Assembly (NCBI RefSeq): GCF_000372725.1
Contig: NW_005198420.1
Coordinates: 41,000-62,821 of the forward strand
Source: Emiliania huxleyi CCMP1516
Taxonomy: Eukaryota; Haptophyta; Isochrysidales; Noelaerhabdaceae
DNA: 21,822 nt
Direction: 5' to 3'
The notes beneath the pieces are model-generated. The model worked only from the letters and a program-made list of their open reading frames with translations. It was not told the DNA's origin and did not search any database. Of the stretch, positions 9,097 to 16,670 are shown one piece after another (positions within the stretch are counted from its first letter, which is position 1; each line of letters starts with the position of its first letter). The translations under genes and the position numbers were made by a program.

Positions 9097-10824
9097 ATGA
9101 TTGACCCGGAAGGCAAGGATGGCGGCGCGTCTCGCTCCAACCTCAAGCCCATGCTCCTCGGCGCGATCCTCGGCAGCGGTCTGACCGCTGGCGCGTTTGC
9201 ACTTGCCTCGCACCGGACGCTCGGCTCTGCCCTGCGCGCCGACCGGGCTCCGCCAAACGAAAAGTGGTCCCTGGGGAGTGTGCTTGGGATGGCGGCCGAG
9301 ACGAGCCAGGACTTTTTTACCGACCCCAATTTTGACTTTGGGGAGACGGGCGAAAAGTGGTCCGACGCAATGAAGCCCGCCGCGTCCGCCGTCGAGGCTG
9401 CGCGCGGCATGATCTTTGGCGGCAAGCCCGATCCGCCCGAGGTCCCCCAGGTCATTTTCGTGCACGACGCGGTGCTTGACGACTTTCTGGGCGAGACGCT
9501 CGTGATGGACGCGCACGCGAAGGGGGACATCAACCTGCTTGGCTCCATCGTAGTCAATGCCGACTCGGTGCCGCCTACCTCCTTTGAGCTCGTCAAGCAG
9601 TTCCGCTCCGCCTTTTACGGCTCCGACGCCCCGACGGGCAATGCAGTCACGCTGACCGAGGCGCGGCTCTTCAATCCCTTTCCGATCGACTACCGCCGAG
9701 ACAGTTGGAAGATGCACAACCTCCCAGTGATGCAATCTATCCCACCAGCGGAGTTCCTGCCCTCGTGCATCGGCAGCGGCGACGCCTGGCTCGAGGAGAC
9801 GCTCGAGGCGGCTGCCGACAACAGCATCACCCTGCTGCAGGTGTGTGGCGTGGCGGACCCTGGTAGCGCGCATGCACACGCACGCACGTGGCCGCGCACG
9901 CGGGCCGACCGAGACTCGGACAACCCGCGCACCAGCAGCCACCAATGGGGCGCGTCGGCAAAGTACTGCTCCGCCGCCTGCTCGTCCAGCGGGAAGGCGA
10001 TGCGCTGCAAGCTTATCATCTCATCCTCGGTAGCGTAGGTCGCAACCCTCACCAACCTAAAGACGGTCTTCGAGAAGAAGCCCTACCTCGCCAAGAAGGT
10101 CACAAAGATGGTCTGGATGGCGGGCGCGATCGACGTGGCCGGCAACCTCGAGGAGCGCCACTGGGCGGGATTCCCAAAGATGACCAAGGCGATGTTTGAC
10201 AAGTGGGGCTGCAAGACCGTCGGGGAGCCGGCCCCGTGCCAGGACCCGGACAGCGAGTACGGGCGAGGCTTCCCCGAGTGGAACGTTTGGGGCGATGTGC
10301 CGGCCGTGGATTACATCTTCCGCACGACCGACTTCCCCATCTACCTCGCGCCCCTCGACCTCGCCGATCAGCTCCCTATCCCGGGCGAGTTCATGAAGAC
10401 GCTCGACAAGGCCTACACGCCAAAGTGCAACAAGATGATCTACAACGCGCTCAATGTGAGCTACTCGACCTTTGCCGCCCCGCAGCCCTTCTACCGGCTT
10501 TGGGACTCGTCCGCCGTGATGTACGGCCTCAAGCCGGAGCTGTTTGGTGAGGTAGAGACCACGGAGCTGGCCGTGGGCACCACCTGGGAGTACCAGGGCT
10601 TGCTCATCCGCAAGTCGGAGGCCGAGATGGGCATGCCACCCGTCGAGGACTTTGTCGACGCGTGCGTGCGCGAGGGTGTCCACTCGCCGGTCGCGTTCCG
10701 CGAGGTCAACATCGTGCTCGGCCTCGCGGAGCCGGGTAACCCGCAGCCAATCTTCGACTTTGCGGCCGAGTCGGCCTGCGCAGCCGAGTCTAACAAGGGG
10801 CTGTCGGCGCCAACAAGGGGCTGA
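9097..10824 (+). CDS. inosine-uridine nucleoside hydrolase-family protein, 2 exons
   Basis: Exons 9097-9840 and 10039-10824 give 509 residues. The GT-AG intron sits between ITLLQ and VATLTNLKTVFE, restoring the family's TL..xLTNL strand. An N-terminal hydrophobic segment (MLLGAILGSGLTAGAFALA, residues 19-37) suggests a signal anchor. The calcium-binding D-x3-D-D of the family is present as HDAVLDDF (D124, D128, D129), and MVWMAGA, EWNVWGDVPAVDYIF and PLDLADQLPI follow in family order. In the C-terminal signature usually written H-D-x-x-A-V, this protein has LWDSSAVMY (about residues 402-410), so the Asp ligand is kept but the catalytic His is Trp. These enzymes cleave the N-glycosidic bond of nucleosides. 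The Trp and the anchor make exact activity uncertain. It converges with the allantoicase gene. Confidence 0.8.
9900..10034 (-). pseudogene. antisense coding-like segment inside the nucleoside hydrolase intron
   Basis: Read on the minus strand, the intron gives an uninterrupted frame with mostly G/C third positions and a protein-like composition (ISLQRIAFPLDEQAAEQYF, then ADAPHWWLLVRG). It is too short to be a gene by itself. It may be a fragment of another gene captured in reverse, or chance. No family was recognised. Confidence 0.3.
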
Positions 10825-11001
10825 CAGCCCGCCGGCGCTAACAGCGGGGAACGGAGACGCGCCGTGCCGCCGTCGCCGAGTGCCGTCGTCGCTTTTTGGC
10901 ATCGTCGACCGGGGTGGCGAGTCAGAGCACTTGCGCGCGGGCGCCGGGGACGCAGGAAGTCCTCTCCCTTTTCTCACTCCGGGACCCATTAATTAAGCTC
11001 A

Positions 11002-11020
11002 AAGTACGAACGTACACTGA
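11002..11020 (+). promoter_or_regulatory. candidate core-promoter element, CACTGA type
   Basis: AAGTACGAACGTACACTGA shares its last ten bases (one mismatch) with the 19498-19517 element and is followed by GAGAGATCAGAG. It lies 19 nt upstream of the ATG of a small ORF. It could instead be part of the trailer of the preceding gene. Confidence 0.35.
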
Positions 11021-11038
11021 GAGATCAGAGAAAGAACG

Positions 11039-11182
11039 ATGGGGCAAAACACGTCGGTCGCTGAAAATGGCCAGGTGAAGACGCTCCAGACTCCGCAATC
11101 TCGACGCTGTGGAGCCCCCCTCCATCTCCCCGACACCCCCCCACCCCCCCCTTTCCCGATGCATGCGAACGCAGGGGCTTGA
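11039..11182 (+). CDS. small ORF of 47 residues, tentative
   Basis: ATG 11039 follows closely behind the CACTGA-type element and its GA-rich leader. The peptide starts MGQNTSVAENGQVK, which has the Gly2 and Ser/Thr6 pattern of N-myristoylated proteins, and then becomes Pro-rich (DTPPPPPFPMHANAGA) in a C-tract. A GT donor (CAG|GTGAAG) lies inside it, so it could be the first exon of a short gene. There is little room before the convergent allantoicase stop at 11297. No homologue recognised. Confidence 0.25.
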   Translation: MGQNTSVAENGQVKTLQTPQSRRCGAPLHLPDTPPPPPFPMHANAGA

Positions 11183-11296
11183 CTCCTCGCCCTCCGGCCG
11201 CGGCTCGGCCGCCCGGATTGATAGAGTGCGCCCCCTTCGAGATGCGCCGCGATCTCGCTGCGAGAACTCGCTGCGAGACTGCGGCGGAGGAGGGGA

Positions 11297-12840
11297 TCAC
11301 TCCGGCATCGGCGCCACCGCCCGGCCGAACGCGCGCACGCGCATGATGCCGCCGTCGGGGAAGATGGAGACGCGCGCGTGCGTCGCGCGGCCGGCCGACG
11401 AGTCGAGCTCCTGTGATTCATTACTCAGGATTAAGTACTAGCGTTGATACTCGTCGCGCGGCCTGCCGACGAGTCGAGCTCCTCCTCAAACGCGTGAATC
11501 GCGTCGGGCCCGAGGCGCGTGCGCGGCAGCAGCGGCCGCCACTCGACCGCGCCTGCTCACAGTAGAGGCGTGAAGAGACGCCGTTCACACGTCCAGCAGC
11601 GGCCGCCACTCGCCCGCGCCCTCGAGCAAGTCCTGCACCTCTGCGTGCGGCGCGTCGCACACCTCCACGAGGCACGACTCTGGGTAGTTTCCGCGAAAGT
11701 GCGCCGTGTCGATCTCGAGCCGCTCGATGCCGCCCGCCACGGCGGCGAGTCGGAACACGCACCACTCCGACGCGCCCGGCATGTCGACCAGCCCCGAGGA
11801 CGGGTCCTGGCGCAGCACCGCAGGCCGGTTCGGGTTGCGCGCCGTCTCCCACCCGTGATCCATCCGCTCCCCGCGGCCAGGCCGCAGCAAGTTGCTTGGC
11901 TCGCCGTAGTGCCGGTTCGAGCAGCCGAGCGCGCGCGCGCCGTTCAGGGCGGAGAGCAGGTCGAGCGAGCCGACGGCGGCGGCGTCGAGCTCTGTCGCAA
12001 AGTCGCGCGCCACGGTCCCCCACGCACGCATGCGCGCAATCCCGCCGTCGGGCAGCGCGTCGACCAGCAGGTGGGTCACGCGGCGCGAGGCGAGCTCGGG
12101 AGGCACCTGAGCCGAGGGGAGCCGAGCGATGTCTCTTGGCTGTGTATCTCGGCTGCATCTCGGCTGCATCTCGGCTGTGTCTCAACCTCAAATAGGTGGA
12201 CCGAGTTGCCCTCGGCAACCTCGCCGTCGTCGGGGACGCCGGAGGCGGCGCCGCGCACGTACCCCGCCCGCAGCCGCGACTCGGGCACCAGCTCGCACCA
12301 CTCGGCCTTCGCCTCGACGGCGGCGCGGGCGCGAGCAATCTCGTCGGCCGAGGCGCAGGAGCCGCGCTGGCCGAGGTCTGCGCGCGGCGGGCCGAGCCAG
12401 GCGGTCTCGGGCAGCTCGCCGCCGCCGCGCGACGCCTCGCCCTCCTCCGCGTCGATGCACGCCGCCAGCACCCGCACCGCCGGAGTCTGGTTGCCCGTAA
12501 AGTGCGCCGTGTCAATCTCGACCCGCTTGACGGAGCCGGCGAGGCCGAGGCGGAGCAGCGCCCAGTCGTGGCCGGGAAGGCGCCGGCGGCGCGACTCCCA
12601 CCCGTCCATCACCTTGCCCTGCGTGCAAAAGGTCTCCGAGTCGAAGTGCGGCGCGTGAGGCTGCAGCAGGTTATCGGCCGTCGCAAACCACTCGTCCGTC
12701 GCAAAGAGGACGCGTGCACCGAGACCAGCGTCGGCGAGATTGGTGAGGCTGCGGTCGGCGATGCTGGAGATGGCGCGGCAGTGCACCGCGCCACGGAGCC
12801 GCAGGTCGCCGCAGCGACGTGCGGCAAGCCGGCAAAGCAT
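11297..12840 (-). CDS. allantoicase (allantoate amidinohydrolase), 4 exons
   Basis: Exons 12187-12840, 11620-12106, 11482-11552 and 11297-11410 give 441 residues. The two allantoicase repeats are clear. First: VLFATDEWFATADNLL (residues 44-59), VMDGWESRRRRLPGHDWALL, and VEIDTAHFTGN. Second: RHYGEPSNLL, MDHGWETARNP and LEIDTAHFRGNYPES. Each ends in the motif THxxxxxxPDGGIxRxRxxG (THLLVDALPDGGIARMRAWG; THARVSIFPDGGIMRVRAFG). The enzyme hydrolyses allantoate to ureidoglycolate and urea in purine degradation. The N-terminus (MLCRLAARRCGDLRLRGAVH) is Arg-rich and could be a mitochondrial presequence. Introns: 12107-12186 GT, 11553-11619 GC, 11411-11481 GA; the last two have strong donor/exon duplications. 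Length suits the family. Confidence 0.92.
11378..11512 (-). repeat. exon duplication around a GA-AG intron of the allantoicase gene
   Basis: On the minus strand, a block of about 33 nt starting AGGAGCTCGACTCGTCGGC and ending GCGCGACG occurs on both sides of an A/T-richer core (AGTATCAACGCTAGTAC...GTAATGAATCAC). The protein carries ELDSSAGRAT only once if intron 11411-11481 is spliced as GAG|GAGCTC...CACAG|GAGCTC. Confidence 0.75.
11527..11620 (-). repeat. exon duplication around a GC-AG intron of the allantoicase gene
   Basis: The segment starting GGCGCGGGCGAGTGGCGGCC and its copy starting GGCGCGGTCGAGTGGCGGCC flank the core of intron 11553-11619. Splicing at GG|GCGCGGGC and CAG|GCGCGGTC keeps one copy (EWRPLL) and the frame. 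Confidence 0.75.
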
Positions 12841-12940
12841 GATCTCGGGGGGGGGGCCAGGATTTCGTTCTCCGCCGCCTTTCGGCTGACTCTCTCTCGA
12901 GGTTCTCGAGGTTCTATGGAGCATTTGAGCCACATTCTGA

Positions 12941-13300
12941 TCATTCCTGGGACCCCCGACGGGAGGCTTGCGTCGATGGTGGGCGTTTCGACGCCGGCAG
13001 CAGGCATGCCGAGGCGCCCGCGGAGGGCGCTAATGTCCACGAGTCCACCGCCGGGGCGGTGGCTTCTTCTTCTTCGACTGAGGGGAGGCTGACGTCCACC
13101 GCGGGCCCACCGACCTCGCCGCCGTAGGCAGCCCGGTCGGCGGTGATTGAAGGCACGTCCACTGTCCCAGATGCGTCGGAGTACGACTGTGAAAAGGGGT
13201 GCTCCTCGACCCAAAAGATGCTCGGCACCCTCCCCATCACTTGCAAGTGCAACTGGACCCTGCCGGAGAGGTGGGAGAGGGAGGACGGGGACGGCCGACG
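12941..13300 (-). pseudogene. possible coding fragment with two AHNAK-like repeats, frame-broken
   Basis: On the minus strand one frame reads VPSIFWVEEHPFSQSYSDAS and then TVDVPSITADRAAYGG...PAVDVSLPS. A second frame continues with LVDISALRGRLGMPAAG...PTIDASLPS. The two pieces look like one repeated pattern (VD-P/S-S...VD-SLPS) and meet at a perfect palindrome, CCACCGCCGGGGCGGTGG (about 13042-13059), where one extra base would restore the frame. No start codon or convincing end was found, and the allantoicase start is only about 100 nt downstream. It could be a real small exon, a gene remnant or chance. Confidence 0.3.
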
Positions 13301-13307
13301 ACAAATA

Positions 13308-14075
13308 TTCGCCTCACAGTCAAACACGGCTGCTCACACGCCCAGCCGTGCTCTGGTGCGTCGCTTGGGTCGCCTCTGCCGCTGAGATGTCGAGGCCGGG
13401 GCGCACTCTTCGACTTGGGCTATTATCTGGCCTCGGGAGGGCGGCGGGCGGCGGCGTAGGGGCGGCGGCGAGCTCCCGGTTGCAAATACTCGCCTCGCGG
13501 TCCAAGATGGCGGCTCGCGCCCCCAACCGTGCACCAGCGTGCCTCTCTAGTCCCGCCTGCCACCCAGATACCGAGAGCTGGGCGCACTCTTCGACTTGGG
13601 CTATTATCTGGCCTCGGGAGGGCGGCGGCGGCGGCGTAGAGAGGCGGCGGCGAGCTCCCGGTTGCAAACACTCGCCTCACAGTCCAAGATGGCGGCTCGC
13701 GCCCCCGGCCGTGCTCTGGCGTGCCTCTCTAGTCCCGCCTGCCACCCAGATACCGAGGGCGGGGCGCACTCTTCGACTTGGGCTATTATCTGGCCTCGGG
13801 AGGGCGGCGGCGGCGGCGTAGGGGCGGCGGCGAGCTCCCGGTTGCAAATACTCGCCTCACAGTCCAAGATGGGGCGGCTCGCGCCCCCAACCGTGCACCA
13901 GCGTGCCTCTCTAGTCCCGCCTGCCACCCAGATACCGAGAGCTGGGCGCACTCTTCGACTTGGGCTATTATCTGGCCTCGGGAGGGCGGCGGCGGCGGCG
14001 TAGAGGCGGCGACGAGCTCCCGCGGTTGCAAATACTCGCCTCACGGTCCAAGATGGCGGCTCACACGCCCAACCA
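13308..14075. repeat. tandem repeat, about 182 bp unit, four copies plus a partial
   Basis: Unit boundaries (GCCTCAC or GCCTCGC) fall at 13311, 13492, 13674, 13854 and 14038, a spacing of 180-184 bp. Each unit contains GCACTCTTCGACTTGGGCTA, a GGC/GGCG-rich run and CTCCCGGTTGCAAATA. Four of the five junctions carry GTCCAAGATGG, mostly with CGGCTCGCGCCC after it. The period is not a multiple of three, so the long open frames through it are by-products of base composition. It is a minisatellite rather than a gene. Confidence 0.9.
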
Positions 14076-14109
14076 TGCTCTCCATTAATTGCTTCATGAG
14101 AGGGACATA

Positions 14110-14343
14110 TCGAGTAATCTCGGGTAATCTCGGGTAATCTCGGGTAATCTCAGGTAGTATTGGATCGCGTATAATGGGCGGGAGCGGGCACACACTCACA
14201 CACAGACACACACACACACACACATACACGCACAGACACACATTATTAGTGATCTCGGGCAATCTCGATCAACCTCGCGTAATCTCGGGTAATCTCGGGG
14301 GTGATGTTGGATCTCGTGTATTAGCGAGCCTGAGCGCGCGCGT

Positions 14344-14378
<35 letters not shown>

Positions 14379-14380
14379 AC
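14110..14380. repeat. duplicated block of TAATCTCGGG repeats plus CA tracts
   Basis: TAATCTCGGG words at about 14113-14155 lead through a TTGGATCGCGTATAATGG stretch into a CA tract (about 14190-14243). The same order occurs again at about 14250-14305, GTTGGATCTCGTGTATTAG, and a CA tract (about 14345-14376). The whole is an imperfect tandem duplication of roughly 140-150 bp. On the minus strand the words read CCCGAGATTA, as in introns of the neighbouring genes. Confidence 0.7.
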
Positions 14381-14646
14381 AGTCTTGGAGAGCATCTGGA
14401 GTCTGTCGGTTACTTGACCCATTAAATTAATGCCATTATAAAGCCGTATACCGGAACCGCCGCGCGTCATCCTCCAATTCAAGTCATGCACGAATACGCA
14501 CCTAACACTACGTACATATCTCCACCCGCGCGCGATGACTGTACCGCACGCAGCGCCCCAGCCCACACGCGCCCTCACTCTCCACGCCATGCACACTTGC
14601 ACACAATAAGCAATAACAAAGCACGGCACGCGCGCGACAGGCGCCC
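14381..14646. other. 3' flank of the carrier-like gene
   Basis: Mixed-composition sequence downstream of the minus-strand stop at 14647, with CCATTAAATTAATGCC near 14418. No supported coding. Confidence 0.4.
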
Positions 14647-16421
14647 TCACACCGCCCTCGGCCCACCGCCGAGCGCCGCCGAGATCTGGCGCGCCGCGCC
14701 AAGCACGCGACCCTCGCCGAGCGGGAGCACCTGTTCACAGCGCGCACGTGTGAAGAGAGCAGGGGCGACTCCGCCGCCGCCGGGGCGCTGCGGTGCGCGA
14801 CAAGCCTCGTTGTAGAACCACGGCAGCGTGCCCTGCACCGGCGCGTTCATCAGCACCCGCGCCACCCACTTGGTGGGCGTGATGAAGGCCGCGCTCCCCT
14901 CAGCAGCAAGCCCCTCGCGCACCACCGCGGCGTAGCTGATCGGCCGCCCGCCGCCCGCCGCCGCGTAGTCGAGCGCGCGGCCCCAGAGTGCCTGCTGCGT
15001 GATTGCGATCGCGTTTCCAGCGAAGATGTTGACGCCGAGCCCGAACCAGAAGAGCGACTGCGCGTCCTTCTTCTCCTGCGGGTAGAGGCGCTGGTAGAGC
15101 ACCGGCGTCACCACGAAGGAGGACGAGGCCTAATAACAATTGGCTCATCATTAATGAACGCTGGTAGAGCACCGGCGTCACCGCGAAGGAGGAGGCCATG
15201 ATGAAGTTGCGCGACGCGTTTGCGGCGAAGCCGGGGCCGAGCGCGCGCGCCACGGGGTTCGCACCGAGCTTGGCCTCGACGGCGGCGAGCTTGTCGATGC
15301 CGTAGAAGCGTTGCGCCTCGGCGCGGTTCGAGACGCTCGACTCGATGCACCCCGACAGCAGCGGCGCCAGCACCACCTAACCTCGGGCAATCTCGGGTGG
15401 TCTCGGGTGATCTCAGCCCGACAGCAGCGGAGAGAGAGGGAGGGAGGTGGGGAGGGAGAGAGGCAGGCAGAGGCAGAGAGGCAGAGAGGCAGAGAGGCGG
15501 CACCACCTTGCCAGCCGCGCGAGCCTGCTCGGAAGGCGACATCGGCGCGGCGCTCTCGTCGGGGCGGCGCATGAGCTCCTCGCCGTACGGGATGCACCGC
15601 ACGCCGAGCAGCCGCGAGAGCGCGCGGTCGCAGACCTGGACGGGTCCTCGTCGGTTCACTTTAGCAAGTCATTCATCGCTAACCCGGGGGCGCGGCCAGG
15701 ACCTGGAAGACGCAGCCCATCACCGAGTACTGCAGGAACCAGGCGACGAGGGAGGCGCGCCCGACGGTGCGGAACGGCGCCATCGCGCCGTCCGCAAAGA
15801 CAATCTTCGCCGCCTGCGAAAGCTGCCCCTGCCCCGACACCTGGCTCAGTCGAGCAACAATTAGCTACTTACGCATGACTAATTAATAACACCTGGCTCA
15901 TTCCAGCACCATTAGCTAATTACGCATGACTAATTAATTGAAGGCTCGCGGCACCTGGCTCGAGTTGAGCACCATCGCGAGCCGCTCGAGAGGCATACCG
16001 GCGAAGCGCATCACCACGGCGTAGATGCCGAGCCCCGTAGACCGGTAGGCCACCTTGACCGACTCCTGAGGGCGGCGGCAGGGAGGGAGTGGCGGTGACG
16101 GTGGCGAGCGGCGTCGGCGGTGGCGAGTGGCGGAAGCGGTGGCGCAGGCGAGGTGGAGGCGTGGCTGGCTGTTGGCGAGAGAGAGAGAGAGCAGCGAGCT
16201 CGAAAGCGGTGGTCGGCGGCGGCGGCGGCGGGAGTGGCAACCTCGGTGCTGGCGTGCAGCTGCAGCACCTCCGCCTCCGCCTGCCGGGACGCCTCCAACG
16301 CGATAGAGTCCTCCGTCACGGTACGCACGAGACGCGAGCCGCGAGTTCGCGCAGCTTCGGCGGCAGCTTCAGTTTTCGTGCGGACGATCCTGGCTGTTCG
16401 CTCAACAGTGGAGCCTGACAT
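14647..16421 (-). CDS. mitochondrial-carrier-like (SLC25-type) protein, 7 exons
   Basis: Exons 16242-16421, 15955-16065, 15703-15840, 15507-15635, 15197-15376, 14806-15129 and 14647-14730 give 381 residues. The protein has about six hydrophobic segments arranged in three rough repeats, e.g. GLGIYAVVMRFAGMPLERLA (a P-x-[DE]-type carrier motif), LVAWFLQYSVMGCVFQVCDR, NFIMASSSFVVTPVLYQRLY, FGLGVNIFAGNAIAITQQAL and KWVARVLMNAPVQGTLPWFY, which suits a divergent inner-membrane carrier. The first 60 residues (MSGSTVERTARIVRTKTEAA...) are polar and helical. Introns 16066-16241, 15841-15954, 15636-15702 and 15377-15506 start GT; 15130-15196 and 14731-14805 start GC. The family call rests on pattern rather than a complete signature. 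Exon joins are well supported by frame. Confidence 0.6.
15129..15196 (-). repeat. about 40-nt exon duplication around an AT-rich intron core
   Basis: On the minus strand the block starting GGCCTCCTCCTTCGCGGTGA, ending CTCTACCAGCG, recurs as GGCCTCGTCCTCCTTCGTGG... with the same end (second copy about 15088-15130). The 28-nt core between them starts TTCATTAATGATGAG. Splicing ATG|GCC...TTAG|GCC removes one copy. A GT donor inside the first copy (GCG|GTGACG, 52-nt intron) would also keep the frame and add a few residues. Confidence 0.75.
15841..15966 (-). repeat. tandemly repeated intron unit, about 2.4 copies of roughly 55 nt
   Basis: On the minus strand TTAATTAGTCATGCGTAA, TAGCTAAT and TGAGCCAG|GTG occur twice in a row inside intron 15841-15954. 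The exon end before the intron (ATGGTGCTC...GAGCCAG|GTG) is a third, diverged copy. Every unit boundary is therefore a possible CAG|GTG splice site. Confidence 0.75.
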
Positions 16422-16443
16422 TCCGCGTAGCCCAGCGCACCTT

Positions 16444-16456
16444 ATTTCGCGGGAAA
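16444..16456. promoter_or_regulatory. E2F-like site upstream of the carrier-like gene
   Basis: TTTCGCGGGAAAA contains GCGGGAAA, the reverse complement of the E2F consensus TTTSSCGC, 23-35 nt upstream of ATG 16421. It is followed by GAATTTTA. Use as a regulatory site is inferred from the match and position only. Confidence 0.3.
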
Positions 16457-16585
16457 AGAATTTTACGAGGACCCTCTCGCACAAACCTAGGGCGCTCGAG
16501 CTCTGATGCGGCTCAGTCAGTCCACGTTGTTCACGAGCTGATCGTCCTCGAGTCCTCGACCATGAATGAGTTCCTTGATGAGGAA

Positions 16586-16607
16586 GAAGTCGCGATGGCT
16601 CTAAAAA
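16586..16607. repeat. dispersed repeat, copy 1
   Basis: A 22-nt word (starting GAAGTCGCGATGGCTC) is identical to 20628-20649, with looser similarity for another 35 nt. On the minus strand both copies lie about 115 nt after a minus-strand stop codon (16722 and 20765). Confidence 0.7.
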
Positions 16608-16670
16608 GGAAAGAATAAAGACAATTCAAGGAGGGGCAGACGCGGGAAAGTCGAGTTCTAAAATTCTTTA

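Larger units (their letters stand above)
10825..11296. other. region between the nucleoside hydrolase and allantoicase 3' ends
   Basis: A 14-nt word, CCAACAAGGGGCTG, occurs at about 10810-10823 with a partner (TAACAAGGGGCTG) just before, within the end of the + gene. Further on are an A/T-rich CATTAATTAAG, the CACTGA-type element at 11002-11020, a small ORF and a C-rich run at 11126-11155. Nothing else is supported. Confidence 0.45.

Noticed and set aside
8980..9945. Minus-strand ORF of 321 codons opposite the nucleoside hydrolase
   Set aside because: It mirrors the third-position G/C bias of the real gene, is rich in Arg/Gly/Val/His and shows no domain. The sense strand has clear family motifs and a supported intron.
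13308..14075. CRISPR-like array
   Set aside because: Units are 182 bp and similar along their entire length, with no short repeat/unique spacer pattern. The genome is eukaryotic.
13147..14137. Repeated ORFs across the 182-bp array, both strands
   Set aside because: The period is not a multiple of three, so the frame changes in each unit, and the peptides are composition-driven Arg/Ala/Pro sequence.
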